A stretch of DNA of 64,000 bases from an uncultured Collinsella sp. GTDB taxonomy: Bacteria > Actinomycetota > Coriobacteriia > Coriobacteriales > Coriobacteriaceae. The notes beneath the pieces are model-generated. The model was not told the origin of the DNA. It saw only the letters and a list, made by a program, of their open reading frames with translations, and did not search any database. Location: positions 1 through 64,000 of the forward strand of contig CAUGNZ010000004.1 in assembly GCA_959601045.1 (NCBI GenBank). The letters run 5' to 3'. Position numbers and translations under genes: made by a program. Every line of letters begins with the position of its first letter. Positions within the stretch are counted from its first letter, which is position 1. This document shows, in pieces, positions 1 to 7,923 of the stretch.

Positions 1-59
1 CCTCTTTTCATGCCAATTTGTTCGCTCTGGTGACCGCTCGCTGATGTTGTCAGAGCATC

Positions 60-260
60 GGCGTTACCTTGACTGTTGGATGTAGTCGTTGGGGACGTTC
101 TTAAATGACTAGTCGAAAGGGACACTCTTGCCGGCACTTGGGGACAGTCCCTGAGTGCCGGCAGATTGGGGCGCTCATTTGCAAGATGGCGCTGAAGACT
201 GTCCCCAACGTCTAGTCGTTTAAGACTGTCCCCAACGACTACCCAACGACTAGCGCGGGA
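60..260. repeat. Cluster of GGGGAC-tagged palindromic repeats upstream of tgt
   Basis: The first 358 bases hold no convincing gene. Bases 82-115 form a hairpin with TAGTC/GACTA arms around GGGGACGTTC. Bases 130-163 form a near-perfect palindrome with arms GCCGGCACT and AGTGCCGGC around GGGGACAGTCC. Bases 196-252 carry two direct copies of AAGACTGTCCCCAACG, which is the same tag on the other strand. Related copies recur near 16.9, 18.5, 40.8, 53.5 and 60.4 kb. The layout resembles REP elements moved by a Y1-type (RAYT) transposase; none is encoded here. Confidence 0.75.
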
Positions 261-358
261 ACCTGATCCTAATGCACTAGTTTCTGTCGAGTCGGTGCTT
301 CTTGCGGGTTGCCCGTATAATGGTTTGCGTATGAACCGCAACCAAGGAGTTCCAGTTT

Positions 359-1498
359 ATGGACCAGAACCTTTTTAAATTCGACCTGATTACCGAGGAT
401 CCGACGACGCACGCGCGCGCCGGCGTACTGCACACCCCGCACGGCGACATCGAGACGCCGATCTTTATGCCCGTGGGCACTAAGGCAAACGTCAAGGGCA
501 TTCCTACCGAGACTGTCAAGAAGCTCGGCGCCCAGATCGTGCTCGCCAATACCTATCATCTGTCCATGCGTCCCGGCGAGGATACCATCGCCGAGCTGGG
601 CGGCCTGCACAAGTTCATGAACTGGCACGGCCCCATCCTCACCGACTCGGGCGGTTTCCAGGTCTTCAGCCACAACGATGCCGTCAAGCTCACCGATGAG
701 GGCGTGCGCTTTATCGTCAACGATTACGACGGCCGCCACGTGTTTTGGACGCCCGAGGACAACATGGAAATCGCCATGAAACTCGGCTCCGATATCTGCA
801 TGCAGCTCGACCAGTGCCCGGGCTATCCCGCCACGCGCGCCTACGTTGAGCGCGCCGTTGAGCTGTCGAGCATGTGGGCCGAGCGCTGCTATAAGGCGCA
901 TACCCGCGATGACCAGGCGCTCTTTGGCATCGTTCAGGGCGGCATGCACCTGGATCTGCGCCTGCGTTCGCTGCGCCATCTGGAGGAGTGCGGCGACTTC
1001 CCGGGCTATGGTATCGGTGGCTATTCGGTGGGCGAGGATCACGAGACCATGTTCGAGACCCTGGCGCCGCTCGTGAGCGAGTACATGCCCAAGCATAAGC
1101 CGCGCTACCTGATGGGTGTCGGCAACCCGACCACGCTCGTGCGCGGCGTTGGCGTGGGCATCGACATGTTTGACTGCGTGCTGCCGACGCGCACCGGCCG
1201 TATGGGCACGGCATTCTCCAGCGAGGGTCGCCTCAACTTCCGCAACGCTCGCTTTGCGCACGACGACGGTCCCATCGATCCCACCTGCACCTGCCCGGTG
1301 TGCACGGGCGGTTACAGCCGTGCGCTCATTCGCCACATGGTCACGCAGAAGGAGATGCTCGGCGGCATTTTGCTTTCGATGCACAATATCTACTACCTGC
1401 TCAACCTTATGCAGCGTGCCCGCCAGGCCATTATCGAGGGCCGCTACGGCGCATTCGTGAGCGACTGGATGAATAGTCCTGCCGCGGTGGATTACTAA
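359..1498 (+). CDS. tgt: Queuine tRNA-ribosyltransferase (tRNA-guanine transglycosylase)
   Basis: This 379-residue protein exchanges guanine 34 of GUN-anticodon tRNAs for queuine or preQ1. The general-acid aspartate lies in TDSGGFQ (about D96), the substrate loop contains GIVQGG and GYGIGG, and the nucleophilic aspartate is in MFDCVLPTR (about D271). A CxCxxC cluster followed by a histidine (about residues 309-340) forms the structural zinc site. The length is normal for bacterial Tgt. ATG at 359 is preceded by AAGGAG at good spacing. No queuosine-synthesis gene (queA, queC-F) is in the window, so the cell could rely on salvaged queuine or carry them elsewhere. Confidence is high. Confidence 0.97.
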   Translation: MDQNLFKFDLITEDPTTHARAGVLHTPHGDIETPIFMPVGTKANVKGIPTETVKKLGAQIVLANTYHLSMRPGEDTIAELGGLHKFMNWHGPILTDSGGFQVFSHNDAVKLTDEGVRFIVNDYDGRHVFWTPEDNMEIAMKLGSDICMQLDQCPGYPATRAYVERAVELSSMWAERCYKAHTRDDQALFGIVQGGMHLDLRLRSLRHLEECGDFPGYGIGGYSVGEDHETMFETLAPLVSEYMPKHKPRYLMGVGNPTTLVRGVGVGIDMFDCVLPTRTGRMGTAFSSEGRLNFRNARFAHDDGPIDPTCTCPVCTGGYSRALIRHMVTQKEMLGGILLSMHNIYYLLNLMQRARQAIIEGRYGAFVSDWMNSPAAVDY

Positions 1499-1634
1499 GA
1501 GCCGCGACCGCTGACCGATGCCTTGCAAGCGCATGATGCATCGTGGGTACCATACCGAATAGTTGATGTTCGGGCGGGTGTTTGACGCATGGCGTCGACC
1601 CCGCTCGCTTTTCTTTTTCTCGATAGGAGTACCC

Positions 1635-2393
1635 TTGATTAAGAATGAGAACGTCGAGGGCGAGCCGGCCTACGACGAGACGTACCGACGCGGCCCCGTG
1701 GTCATGCGCGGCCCCATGATTCCTAAGGACAACACCTACGCCAACCTGCTGGCGCCCGAGGACTCGACCGACTGGTTGCATGCCGACCCCTGGCGCGTGC
1801 TGCGCATTCAGGCCGAGTTTGTCGATGGCTTTGGCGCGCTTGCCGAGCTTGGCCCTGCGGTGACCATCTTCGGCAGTGCCCGCACGCCCAAGACCGATCC
1901 GCTCTACAAGGCGGCGCGTACGGTCGGTCGTAAAATCGCCCAGCGCGGCGTGGCGGTTATCACCGGCGGTGGTCCCGGCGTCATGGAGGCGGCCAACAGG
2001 GGAGCGGCGAGCGCGAACGGCAAGTCGGTCGGCTTGGGTATCGAGCTTCCGCACGAGCACGGGCTCAACAAATACGTGAACCTCGGTATGGACTTCCGTT
2101 ACTTCTTTGTGCGCAAGACCATGTTCGTCAAATACAGCTCGGGCGCCATCGTGTTTCCCGGTGGTTTTGGTACGCTCGACGAGATGTTCGAGGTGCTCAC
2201 GCTGGTGCAGACGCACAAGGTTAAGCGCATGCCGCTCGTTTTGGTGGGCACCGAGTACTGGCGGGGCCTGTTCGACTGGCTTAATGGCCCGGTGATGGAC
2301 ACCGGTATGATCAGCCCGCTCGATCCGGAGCTGGTGCACATTACCGACGACCTCAACGAGGCCGTCGATATCGCCCTGAGCGGACTGATGTAG
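1635..2393 (+). CDS. LOG family protein (TIGR00730 type, Rossmann fold nucleotide hydrolase-like)
   Basis: I place the start at TTG 1635 because AGGAG lies six bases upstream; an in-frame ATG at 1566-1568 extends the frame but has no ribosome site. The resulting 252-residue protein carries the family signatures GGGPGVMEAANRGA and PGGFGTLDEMFE, which form the nucleotide-binding and catalytic site of LOG proteins (cytokinin riboside 5'-monophosphate phosphoribohydrolases). In bacteria the family hydrolyses AMP-like nucleotides to base plus ribose 5-phosphate or remains uncharacterised. It sits about 135 bases after tgt in the same direction and may be cotranscribed. The acidic N-terminal stretch of about 60 residues before the core is typical of the longer actinobacterial form. 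Confidence 0.85.
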   Translation: MIKNENVEGEPAYDETYRRGPVVMRGPMIPKDNTYANLLAPEDSTDWLHADPWRVLRIQAEFVDGFGALAELGPAVTIFGSARTPKTDPLYKAARTVGRKIAQRGVAVITGGGPGVMEAANRGAASANGKSVGLGIELPHEHGLNKYVNLGMDFRYFFVRKTMFVKYSSGAIVFPGGFGTLDEMFEVLTLVQTHKVKRMPLVLVGTEYWRGLFDWLNGPVMDTGMISPLDPELVHITDDLNEAVDIALSGLM

Positions 2394-2430
2394 GGTGCTG
2401 TGATTGTTGTTATAGTAATGAGAACGGTAA

Positions 2431-2479
2431 ACTGATGCTATTTAACATCAGTCTGCCATCTAAACTGGGTATACTGATG
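2431..2479 (+). promoter_or_regulatory. Probable autoregulatory operator/promoter of the toxin-antitoxin pair
   Basis: ACTGATG at 2431-2437 and CATCAGT at 2446-2452 make a perfect 7+7 inverted repeat. A third half-site ACTGATG lies at 2473-2479 and overlaps a TATACT -10-like box at 2470-2475. RHH antitoxins such as DinJ bind this kind of site in front of their own gene. The ribosome site GAGGAGG follows at about 2493-2499. Function is inferred from position. Confidence 0.6.
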
Positions 2480-2505
2480 TAAAAGACGAGGCGAGGAGGT
2501 CGCGT

Positions 2506-2805
2506 ATGACTACTGCAACGGTTAAGCCCACGACGGTTCGCATCGAAGAGGGGCTCAAGGAACAGGCGACTGAGTTCTTGGATACGGTTGGTCTGAGTCT
2601 CAATTCGTATCTCAACCTTGCTGTTCGGCAGCTGGTAAATCAGCGAAAGATTCCTTTTGAGATCGTAGGAAGGGCGGAGGTGCCCAACGAGGCAACGAGG
2701 CGTGCCATGGTGATCGCCGAAGCTCATGAGTTGGGGATTCTGCCGGACGACAGCCCGTCATTCAATAACGCTGATGAGCTTATATCATTCCTCGATGAGG
2801 ACTAG
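2506..2805 (+). CDS. RelB/DinJ family antitoxin
   Basis: This 99-residue protein starts with a ribbon-helix-helix module: the beta strand TTVRIEEGLK is followed by two helices with the typical GLSLNSYLNLAVRQLV pattern. The second half is acidic and ends in DEDEL-like residues (LISFLDED), fitting the toxin-neutralising tail. It is the first gene of a two-gene unit; its stop is separated by two bases from the toxin ATG. A strong Shine-Dalgarno sequence precedes the ATG. It should bind and mask the toxin encoded next and repress the shared promoter at the palindrome just upstream. Base composition is more AT-rich than the flanking housekeeping genes, consistent with horizontal transfer. Confidence 0.9.
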   Translation: MTTATVKPTTVRIEEGLKEQATEFLDTVGLSLNSYLNLAVRQLVNQRKIPFEIVGRAEVPNEATRRAMVIAEAHELGILPDDSPSFNNADELISFLDED

Positions 2806-2807
2806 CG

Positions 2808-3116
2808 ATGTTTGAGATTAAGGTCGAGGCTCAGTTTAAGGCGGATTACAAACGGACGATGCGCATCCATCCGCAGCTAAAAACCGAGTTTAAGGCGGCA
2901 GTCGCAGAGCTTGCGGCTCACGGCTCGCTTCCCGCGGAATATGGTGCCCACGAGCTCTCAAACCCGGGCGGCAATTACAACGGCCACATCGACTTTCATC
3001 TATCCGATGGCTTGGTCGATGTGGTCGTTATTTATTTGCCGCATAAGACTAATCCTGTGATCCGGCTGGTCAGAATGGGCTCGCATGAGGAGCTGTTCCA
3101 GGGTCCGCAGGGCTGA
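2808..3116 (+). CDS. YafQ-like RelE-superfamily mRNA interferase toxin
   Basis: A 102-residue RelE-fold protein. Family members bind the ribosome and cleave mRNA in the A site. Residues matching the E. coli YafQ catalytic set are visible: H48 in GAHELS, H60 and H64 in the NGHIDFHLSD segment, D67, and H93 in the C-terminal GSHEELF. The core VVVIYL and VIRLVRMGSH strands are intact, so the toxin appears functional. It follows the antitoxin after two bases, so translation is probably coupled. The gene ends about 65 bases before the end of the convergent primase-helicase gene. Confidence 0.9.
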   Translation: MFEIKVEAQFKADYKRTMRIHPQLKTEFKAAVAELAAHGSLPAEYGAHELSNPGGNYNGHIDFHLSDGLVDVVVIYLPHKTNPVIRLVRMGSHEELFQGPQG

Positions 3117-3138
3117 TTGCTCGCTTATGATTCGCGGG

Positions 3139-3187
3139 GGAATAGGGATTGATTCGCGGCCGATTGGCCAAAAACGGCCCCTATTCC
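3139..3187. repeat. Palindromic intergenic repeat overlapping the primase-helicase stop codon
   Basis: GGAATAGGG at 3139-3147 pairs with CCCTATTCC at 3179-3187, with an inner hairpin GGCCGATTGGCC at 3158-3169. Read on the minus strand it contains GTTACGGTGGAATAGGG, closely related to the repeat at 10124-10192 (GTTGCGGTGGAATAG). The TAG stop of the minus-strand gene (3181-3183) is part of the arm. It may also act as a terminator between convergent genes. Confidence 0.7.
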
Positions 3188-6100
3188 ACCGTAACTGTTG
3201 GAGACATCCCGTTCGTGGCTGCGACCTCCGGTTCTCCTCTTCGCTGGATTTCGCTTAAAAGCTCGGCTGCAACTTCGCTGCTTTTGAAACGGATGCTGCA
3301 GTCCTCTTTCTTAGGAAAGGCCAGTAATGGAATAGTTCCGTACCAGACGGTTTCCTCGTCAATTACTGACGCGCACAGGCGCCCTTCGGCTTTGATGGAA
3401 TAGTCGACGTTCATCTCGGTAAAAATCGCTTTCACGTCATTGTGCGGAGTCGAGGCAATTGAAATCTCAAGGGCAATCCCACGGGCGGCGGCGCCTGTGA
3501 GTACGGCAGCGAGCTTTGCGAGGCATGCAGCGGATGCGTAGGGCGCGGCAATAAAAATGCTTTTCATTGCGCGCGCGATGTCATCCGCTAATGCCTCCAC
3601 GGCTGTTGCCGGCCTAACGAGGATGTTTTGATCGGCCCGTTTGTTGTCATTTGCTGCAAAGACTTCATACCCCAGCTTGGCGTAGGTCTTGAGTCTCTTC
3701 TGGTACATGCGCGCGAGCATGGGTATCGACAAATCAACATAGTCGAATATCTCAACCCGCTGCTTGCCCTCGTGACTTCTATGTAGTCTGCCTGCCTGCT
3801 GCGTTATGCTGCCGTCCCAAGATATCGGTGTGGCAATGAGCAGAGTGTCAAGGTAAGACAGGTCGAAACCCTCGCCCAGAAGGCCTTCGGTTGCGATGAT
3901 AATTCGATGCTCATGCTCGAAGCCGGGAAGGCTGTTCAGTATTGCCTTTCTTTCTTTGGCGTCGATTTCTCCGGTTAAGAGTATAGGTTCGTGTCCGCGG
4001 CTTTGAAGCAGTCTACATAGCTCTTCGGCATGTTTTTTCCTTTTGGATAGCACAAGCGGATGTCGACCGTTTGACGCGGTCTCGAGGGCATCGTCGACAA
4101 TTGCTTTGTTTCTCTCTGTGTGCGCACACAGGAGATCGAGAACTTGATTAAAGGACGCCCCTGGTTCGTAGGCGGGTAGTCGAACTCCGGTAAAACGCGG
4201 CCTAATAACGCGCTGAATTCCCTGTTGGATTGCTTGCGTTTTTGGATCAATGACATGGCGAAGCGGGCCGCAGAGCATTGAGAGTGCTCGCGTGAGTCCG
4301 TCCGAGCGTTCAGGCGTCGCGGAAAGGCCGTATACATATTTGGCTGGAGCGGACTTGAGCACAAGCTCAAGCTGTGGCGCGGCCGCATGGTGACATTCGT
4401 CACAGATGATGAGACCGTAATCGCGAACGAGCTCCTTGGCTATTGGTTCTCCGGTCTGGGGGTCCTTGCCGGACAGAGACTGGAATGAAGCAATGTCGAT
4501 GAGACGGCTTATGGTGGTCTTGCCGCCTCCGATTTGTCCAATGAGTGGAGGCTGCCTTTTGCTGATTCGTCCTTTTGGGGTTCGGACGGGCTCCCTGTTG
4601 TCCGTGATGTCGAGAAAGCGTTCGAGCTGGGATTTCCATTGGGCAATGAGCGCAGTCTTGGGAACGATGACGAGCGTTGGAAGACCGATGGCAGCAATAA
4701 GATAGGCTCCAATGACGGTTTTGCCGAAACCCGTCGGTGCAGACATGATCCCGTCTTCATAGCCGAGCATCTGTTCAGCGGCAATTTGCTGTTCAGGGCG
4801 AAGCATCCCTTTAAATGCCATCCCAATTGGATTGCCCGATACGCGCTTGTCTGAATAGTGGGCAGCAACGCCGGCTTCTTGAAGCAGACGCTCAAGTTGA
4901 GCCTTGCAGCCTCTGGGGATCGCGACGCAGCCATCTCTAAGTTCGCTGAGGTCTATGTAGCGCGGTTTGCCGAATACTGATTGATGCATTGATTGCGCGC
5001 GAAAGAATTCCGGGTTGGCAAATGTTGCAAGCCTGCGGACTTCCATTTGGGCTGCCGGGCTCAGTGATTTTTCGGTAATGTAGAGCATATCAGCTTGCGT
5101 GACGGGTAGCGATGGCGGGAAGTCCCGCTGCGTGAGCGGAAGCCGCTTTCGCGGCCTCTGGGAATGCGGTGCGGCGGTGTTTGCCGCCACTGCAGCTGAT
5201 AATCCATACGGTCTATTCTCGATGCTTTCGAGCAAACTTTTCACCGTCACGCGCGGGATCAACTGGATTTGCGAAAGATAAAGCCATTGATCGGGAAAGG
5301 GGTCAAATTGCTCGTCAACAAATACGCTGTTTCCTTCTCGCTGCGCTTTTCCTTGAAAGGGCAGCGCTATGAGATTTCCGAAGCCACCCTCAGGAATGGT
5401 GGACTGCGCGGGCATCATTCGGTCAAAAGCTTCGAAGGTGATTGTCTTGTTGAGCATCGCCGCCTCGGCGATAAGGCTGCTTCCAAAATCTCTTGCAGTC
5501 TTTGCGCTGGTGAGCTCTAGGAAGAAAAACCAGACATGTGCGCCGTTGCCTGATCTCGATCGCTCAACTGCAGCATCGATTCCATGGCTTTTTGCGACAA
5601 GCCGAATGGCGTTTGCCGCTTCTTTCCAATCGGCTCCGTCAAAATCAATGACCAGAACTTTTGTGTTGCTGTCACTGTCGAGAACATACTGACCTATGAC
5701 GTCTCGGAGCCTGTCGTCGCTGCCTTTGAAATGGTCAATGATCGCGGCATTGCTCAACTCGGGGAAGACGCGGCTGCCGCATTCCGCGCATTTGACTCTC
5801 TGATGGCTCGCTTTGGGACAAATGCCCGGTTTCCACTCATTTGCGCAGGCAGGTGTATAGCCGATACCCCCGTCTTTTCTGCGGTACCCATGGGCGTAAA
5901 CATCTTTGCGGCCAGTAAAGAGATTGCGAAAGAGCTCGAGTTTTTCGCGCGCTGAACTCGTGCTGGTGACGAGGCCCTCAACCTGCGCTCGCTTGTCGAA
6001 AGATTTTCCGGCTTTCTCCCATTCTTCGAGCGTTGCGTAGCGGATGTCTGGGCCGTTGCTGCAGATGACGATTTGGCTGTGCGGCTCCGATACGTGAGAG

Positions 6101-6192
6101 ACTGCTTCCTTGAATTGGAATAACGCGCCCCCGATGAGGGCGTATTGATGCGTGACGGTGCTCATGTAAATGCCGTTCTTCTCATGGTCCAT
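3181..6192 (-). CDS. TOTE-type archaeo-eukaryotic primase fused to SF2 helicase (conflict-system protein)
   Basis: The 1003-residue product has the architecture of TOTE conflict-system proteins. Residues about 80-290 match an archaeo-eukaryotic primase: KLELFRNLFTGRKDVYA, a Cys4 motif (C116, C125, C135, C138), catalytic VIDFDG (D183, D185) and the SRSGNGAHVW motif (H219). Residues about 465-830 are an SF2 helicase with Walker A APTGFGKT (485-492), DECH (598-601), SAT (624-626), and a C-terminal RecA lobe with GRLHRS. The last ~110 residues resemble a phospholipase D-like domain (VIDEETVWYG), but the HxK is not recognisable, so that domain looks degenerate. The start is uncertain: ATG 6165 has GAGAAG upstream, whereas ATG 6192 has no clear ribosome site. 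The gene is AT-rich, stands alone, and lies opposite the toxin-antitoxin pair. Function is presumably defence or mobile-element related. Confidence 0.88.
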   Translation of the reverse strand: MDHEKNGIYMSTVTHQYALIGGALFQFKEAVSHVSEPHSQIVICSNGPDIRYATLEEWEKAGKSFDKRAQVEGLVTSTSSAREKLELFRNLFTGRKDVYAHGYRRKDGGIGYTPACANEWKPGICPKASHQRVKCAECGSRVFPELSNAAIIDHFKGSDDRLRDVIGQYVLDSDSNTKVLVIDFDGADWKEAANAIRLVAKSHGIDAAVERSRSGNGAHVWFFFLELTSAKTARDFGSSLIAEAAMLNKTITFEAFDRMMPAQSTIPEGGFGNLIALPFQGKAQREGNSVFVDEQFDPFPDQWLYLSQIQLIPRVTVKSLLESIENRPYGLSAAVAANTAAPHSQRPRKRLPLTQRDFPPSLPVTQADMLYITEKSLSPAAQMEVRRLATFANPEFFRAQSMHQSVFGKPRYIDLSELRDGCVAIPRGCKAQLERLLQEAGVAAHYSDKRVSGNPIGMAFKGMLRPEQQIAAEQMLGYEDGIMSAPTGFGKTVIGAYLIAAIGLPTLVIVPKTALIAQWKSQLERFLDITDNREPVRTPKGRISKRQPPLIGQIGGGKTTISRLIDIASFQSLSGKDPQTGEPIAKELVRDYGLIICDECHHAAAPQLELVLKSAPAKYVYGLSATPERSDGLTRALSMLCGPLRHVIDPKTQAIQQGIQRVIRPRFTGVRLPAYEPGASFNQVLDLLCAHTERNKAIVDDALETASNGRHPLVLSKRKKHAEELCRLLQSRGHEPILLTGEIDAKERKAILNSLPGFEHEHRIIIATEGLLGEGFDLSYLDTLLIATPISWDGSITQQAGRLHRSHEGKQRVEIFDYVDLSIPMLARMYQKRLKTYAKLGYEVFAANDNKRADQNILVRPATAVEALADDIARAMKSIFIAAPYASAACLAKLAAVLTGAAARGIALEISIASTPHNDVKAIFTEMNVDYSIKAEGRLCASVIDEETVWYGTIPLLAFPKKEDCSIRFKSSEVAAELLSEIQRRGEPEVAATNGMSPTVTVE

Positions 6193-6372
6193 TGAGATGA
6201 GGGTACGTTATTTTGGTTTTTTGGGCGCTCGATTCCGATTTAGGTTCGGTGATAGTGGAATGCGACTCCGTGAGTGGTGTTCAGCTGGTGTCAAAATGTG
6301 CGGCGGCTGTTGCTGAATGGGTTTGAGCGGCTATGAGGCGGGCTGGAGACCCCGGGAGCCGCCCTCGAATAG

Positions 6373-6602
6373 ACCCTGTGGGCAAAAAATGGCAAATATG
6401 AGTACTGTTGTTGGGGTAGTATCATATCATCTTGAACGTATTTAAGACCAATCGGCCGAAATTTGATATAACCAACCCTCTCGACATGGCGATTCGGGAC
6501 TTTATGACGCTCGGAATTGGTGGAAGACGGCATATTCAGCCAGATTTCGCTGTTACTAAACTGGTAACAGTACTCATATTTGCCATTTTTTGCCCAGAGG
6601 GT
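6373..6602. repeat. Element bounded by a 31-37 bp inverted repeat
   Basis: Bases 6379-6409 and 6566-6596 are perfect reverse complements over 31 bases (outer ends TGGGCAAAAAATGG and CCATTTTTTGCCCA). Allowing one mismatch extends the arms to 6373-6409 and 6566-6602. The core is about 156 bases with no convincing gene. A smaller hairpin CTGTTAC/GTAACAG at 6550-6570 overlaps the inner end of the right arm, so two alternative folds are possible. The rest of the 6193-6906 gap contains a GC-rich hairpin at 6746-6780 and otherwise nothing I can identify. Confidence 0.75.
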
Positions 6603-6883
6603 ATCGCAAGGGGGTTGGACAAAGCATCGATCGCCGCCAATTTCTCGATTGGCTGGTTGGGCGGCAATGAAGTTGCGGCGTAATGGGAAGCGGTTCGCGG
6701 CTTTTCGGCTCAAGCGGTCACCGTCCCGCCGCAACTCTTAAAGCAACGCCGGCGCGCTTTGAGTTGGGGCGTGCCGGCGTGACGGCTTTGTTGTGGCTGG
6801 GTGTACTTCGGTTGTTCGACGGCTTTGGCATGTCCGATCTTGCCAGGCAAGCCTTTGTTACCGTTTAACGTTTGCCCAGATAA

Positions 6884-6920
6884 AACCTGCCAAAATAAAC
6901 CTGTCCCTAATTGGCAGGTT
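6884..6920 (-). terminator. Stem-loop overlapping the end of the DegV gene
   Basis: AACCTGCCAA (6884-6893) and TTGGCAGGTT (6911-6920) form a 10 bp stem; on the minus strand it is followed by TTTT. The TAG stop codon of the DegV gene and a GGGACAGG tag lie in the loop, so it may be another REP-like insertion that also ends transcription. Confidence 0.55.
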
Positions 6921-7767
6921 GGTAGCGGGGGCAGTAGCTGATGGCTATGGCGTCGACGCCTACGTGGGTGGCGATGGTGCAGCCGATGGGGCCAGTGCCG
7001 GCGTCTACGTAGTCCTGGCCCGCGAGCGCCTCGTTGACAAGTTCCTGCTCCTCGGCGGCGCCGGTCGTGAGCACGCGCACGCTTGAGCCCGGGTGCTCGT
7101 CCAAAAACGCGAGGCAATCTGCCATGGTGTTGGCGACGATGCGCTTGGCGCCGCGGCCCTTTTTGATTGCCTTGATCTCGCCCGATTTCCACTCCGGCGA
7201 AACGGCCAGGCGAATGTTGAGCATCTGCGTCAGCTGGCCGGCGAGCTTGGGGGCGCGGCCGTTTTTGACCAGGTTCTCGAGCGTGCGGGGAATCAGCAGC
7301 AGGTGGGCGTCGGGCAGCGTCGCGCGGATCTGCGCCTCGGTCTCGTCCAGGCTGCGGCCGTCCTCGCGCATGGCGAGCGCGTACTCCACTAGCAGGCCCT
7401 CGGCACCCGAACCGGTGCGCGAATCGATGCAGCGCACGTCGAGCTCGTGCGTTTCGGCCGTCAGGCTGGCGTTGGCATAGCAGGCGGACCACTCGCTGCA
7501 CAGCGAGATAAAGATCGCGCTGTCGTGGCCGTCGGCGAGCACACGGTCAAAGAGTGCCTTGAACTCGCCGGCGCTCGGCTGCGAGGTGTGCGGCAGCTGC
7601 TCGGAGCCAGCCATGCGGGCGACGTATTCCTCGGCGGTAATCTGCACCTGGTCGAGCAGGTCCTCGCCCTCGATAATCACATGCAGCGGAATCACGTAAA
7701 TGCCGAGCTCTTGGGCACGGGCGGGGGAGATGTCCGACGTGGAGTCGGTTATGATGGCAAAAGACAT
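6907..7767 (-). CDS. DegV family fatty-acid-binding protein
   Basis: The 286-residue protein begins with the family hallmark FAIITDSTSDI and has the second-domain features TLENLVKNGR and GPIGCTIATHVG that line the fatty-acid pocket. DegV/FakB proteins present fatty acids to the FakA kinase so that exogenous fatty acids are phosphorylated for phospholipid synthesis. No fakA is seen nearby. ATG at 7767 is preceded by GAAAGG at suitable spacing. The first-domain segment PHTSQPSAGEF is well conserved. A second DegV gene occurs at 44334, more diverged from this one than recent duplicates would be. Its last codons lie in a palindrome. Confidence 0.93.
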   Translation of the reverse strand: MSFAIITDSTSDISPARAQELGIYVIPLHVIIEGEDLLDQVQITAEEYVARMAGSEQLPHTSQPSAGEFKALFDRVLADGHDSAIFISLCSEWSACYANASLTAETHELDVRCIDSRTGSGAEGLLVEYALAMREDGRSLDETEAQIRATLPDAHLLLIPRTLENLVKNGRAPKLAGQLTQMLNIRLAVSPEWKSGEIKAIKKGRGAKRIVANTMADCLAFLDEHPGSSVRVLTTGAAEEQELVNEALAGQDYVDAGTGPIGCTIATHVGVDAIAISYCPRYQPAN

Positions 7768-7923
7768 AATTGCACCTTTCGTTGGGGCGCGGCAGCGCCG
7801 CCTTCTGAAAGCAAAGTGCGATAAGTATAGTGGAGTTGCTCTACATTGCTAGGTTCAATTGTTGAATAGTCAACAGTTTGAAGCGGTGGTGTGGAAATCA
7901 TCAACTGGGGAAGAAGGGTGCCG

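Noticed and set aside
3149..3403. Plus-strand frame overlapping the end of the primase-helicase gene
   Set aside because: Antisense to a well supported coding region and starts inside the palindrome.
6291..6734. Open frames on both strands within the inverted-repeat element
   Set aside because: They cross the repeat arms, lack ribosome sites and show no family pattern; I treat the region as noncoding.
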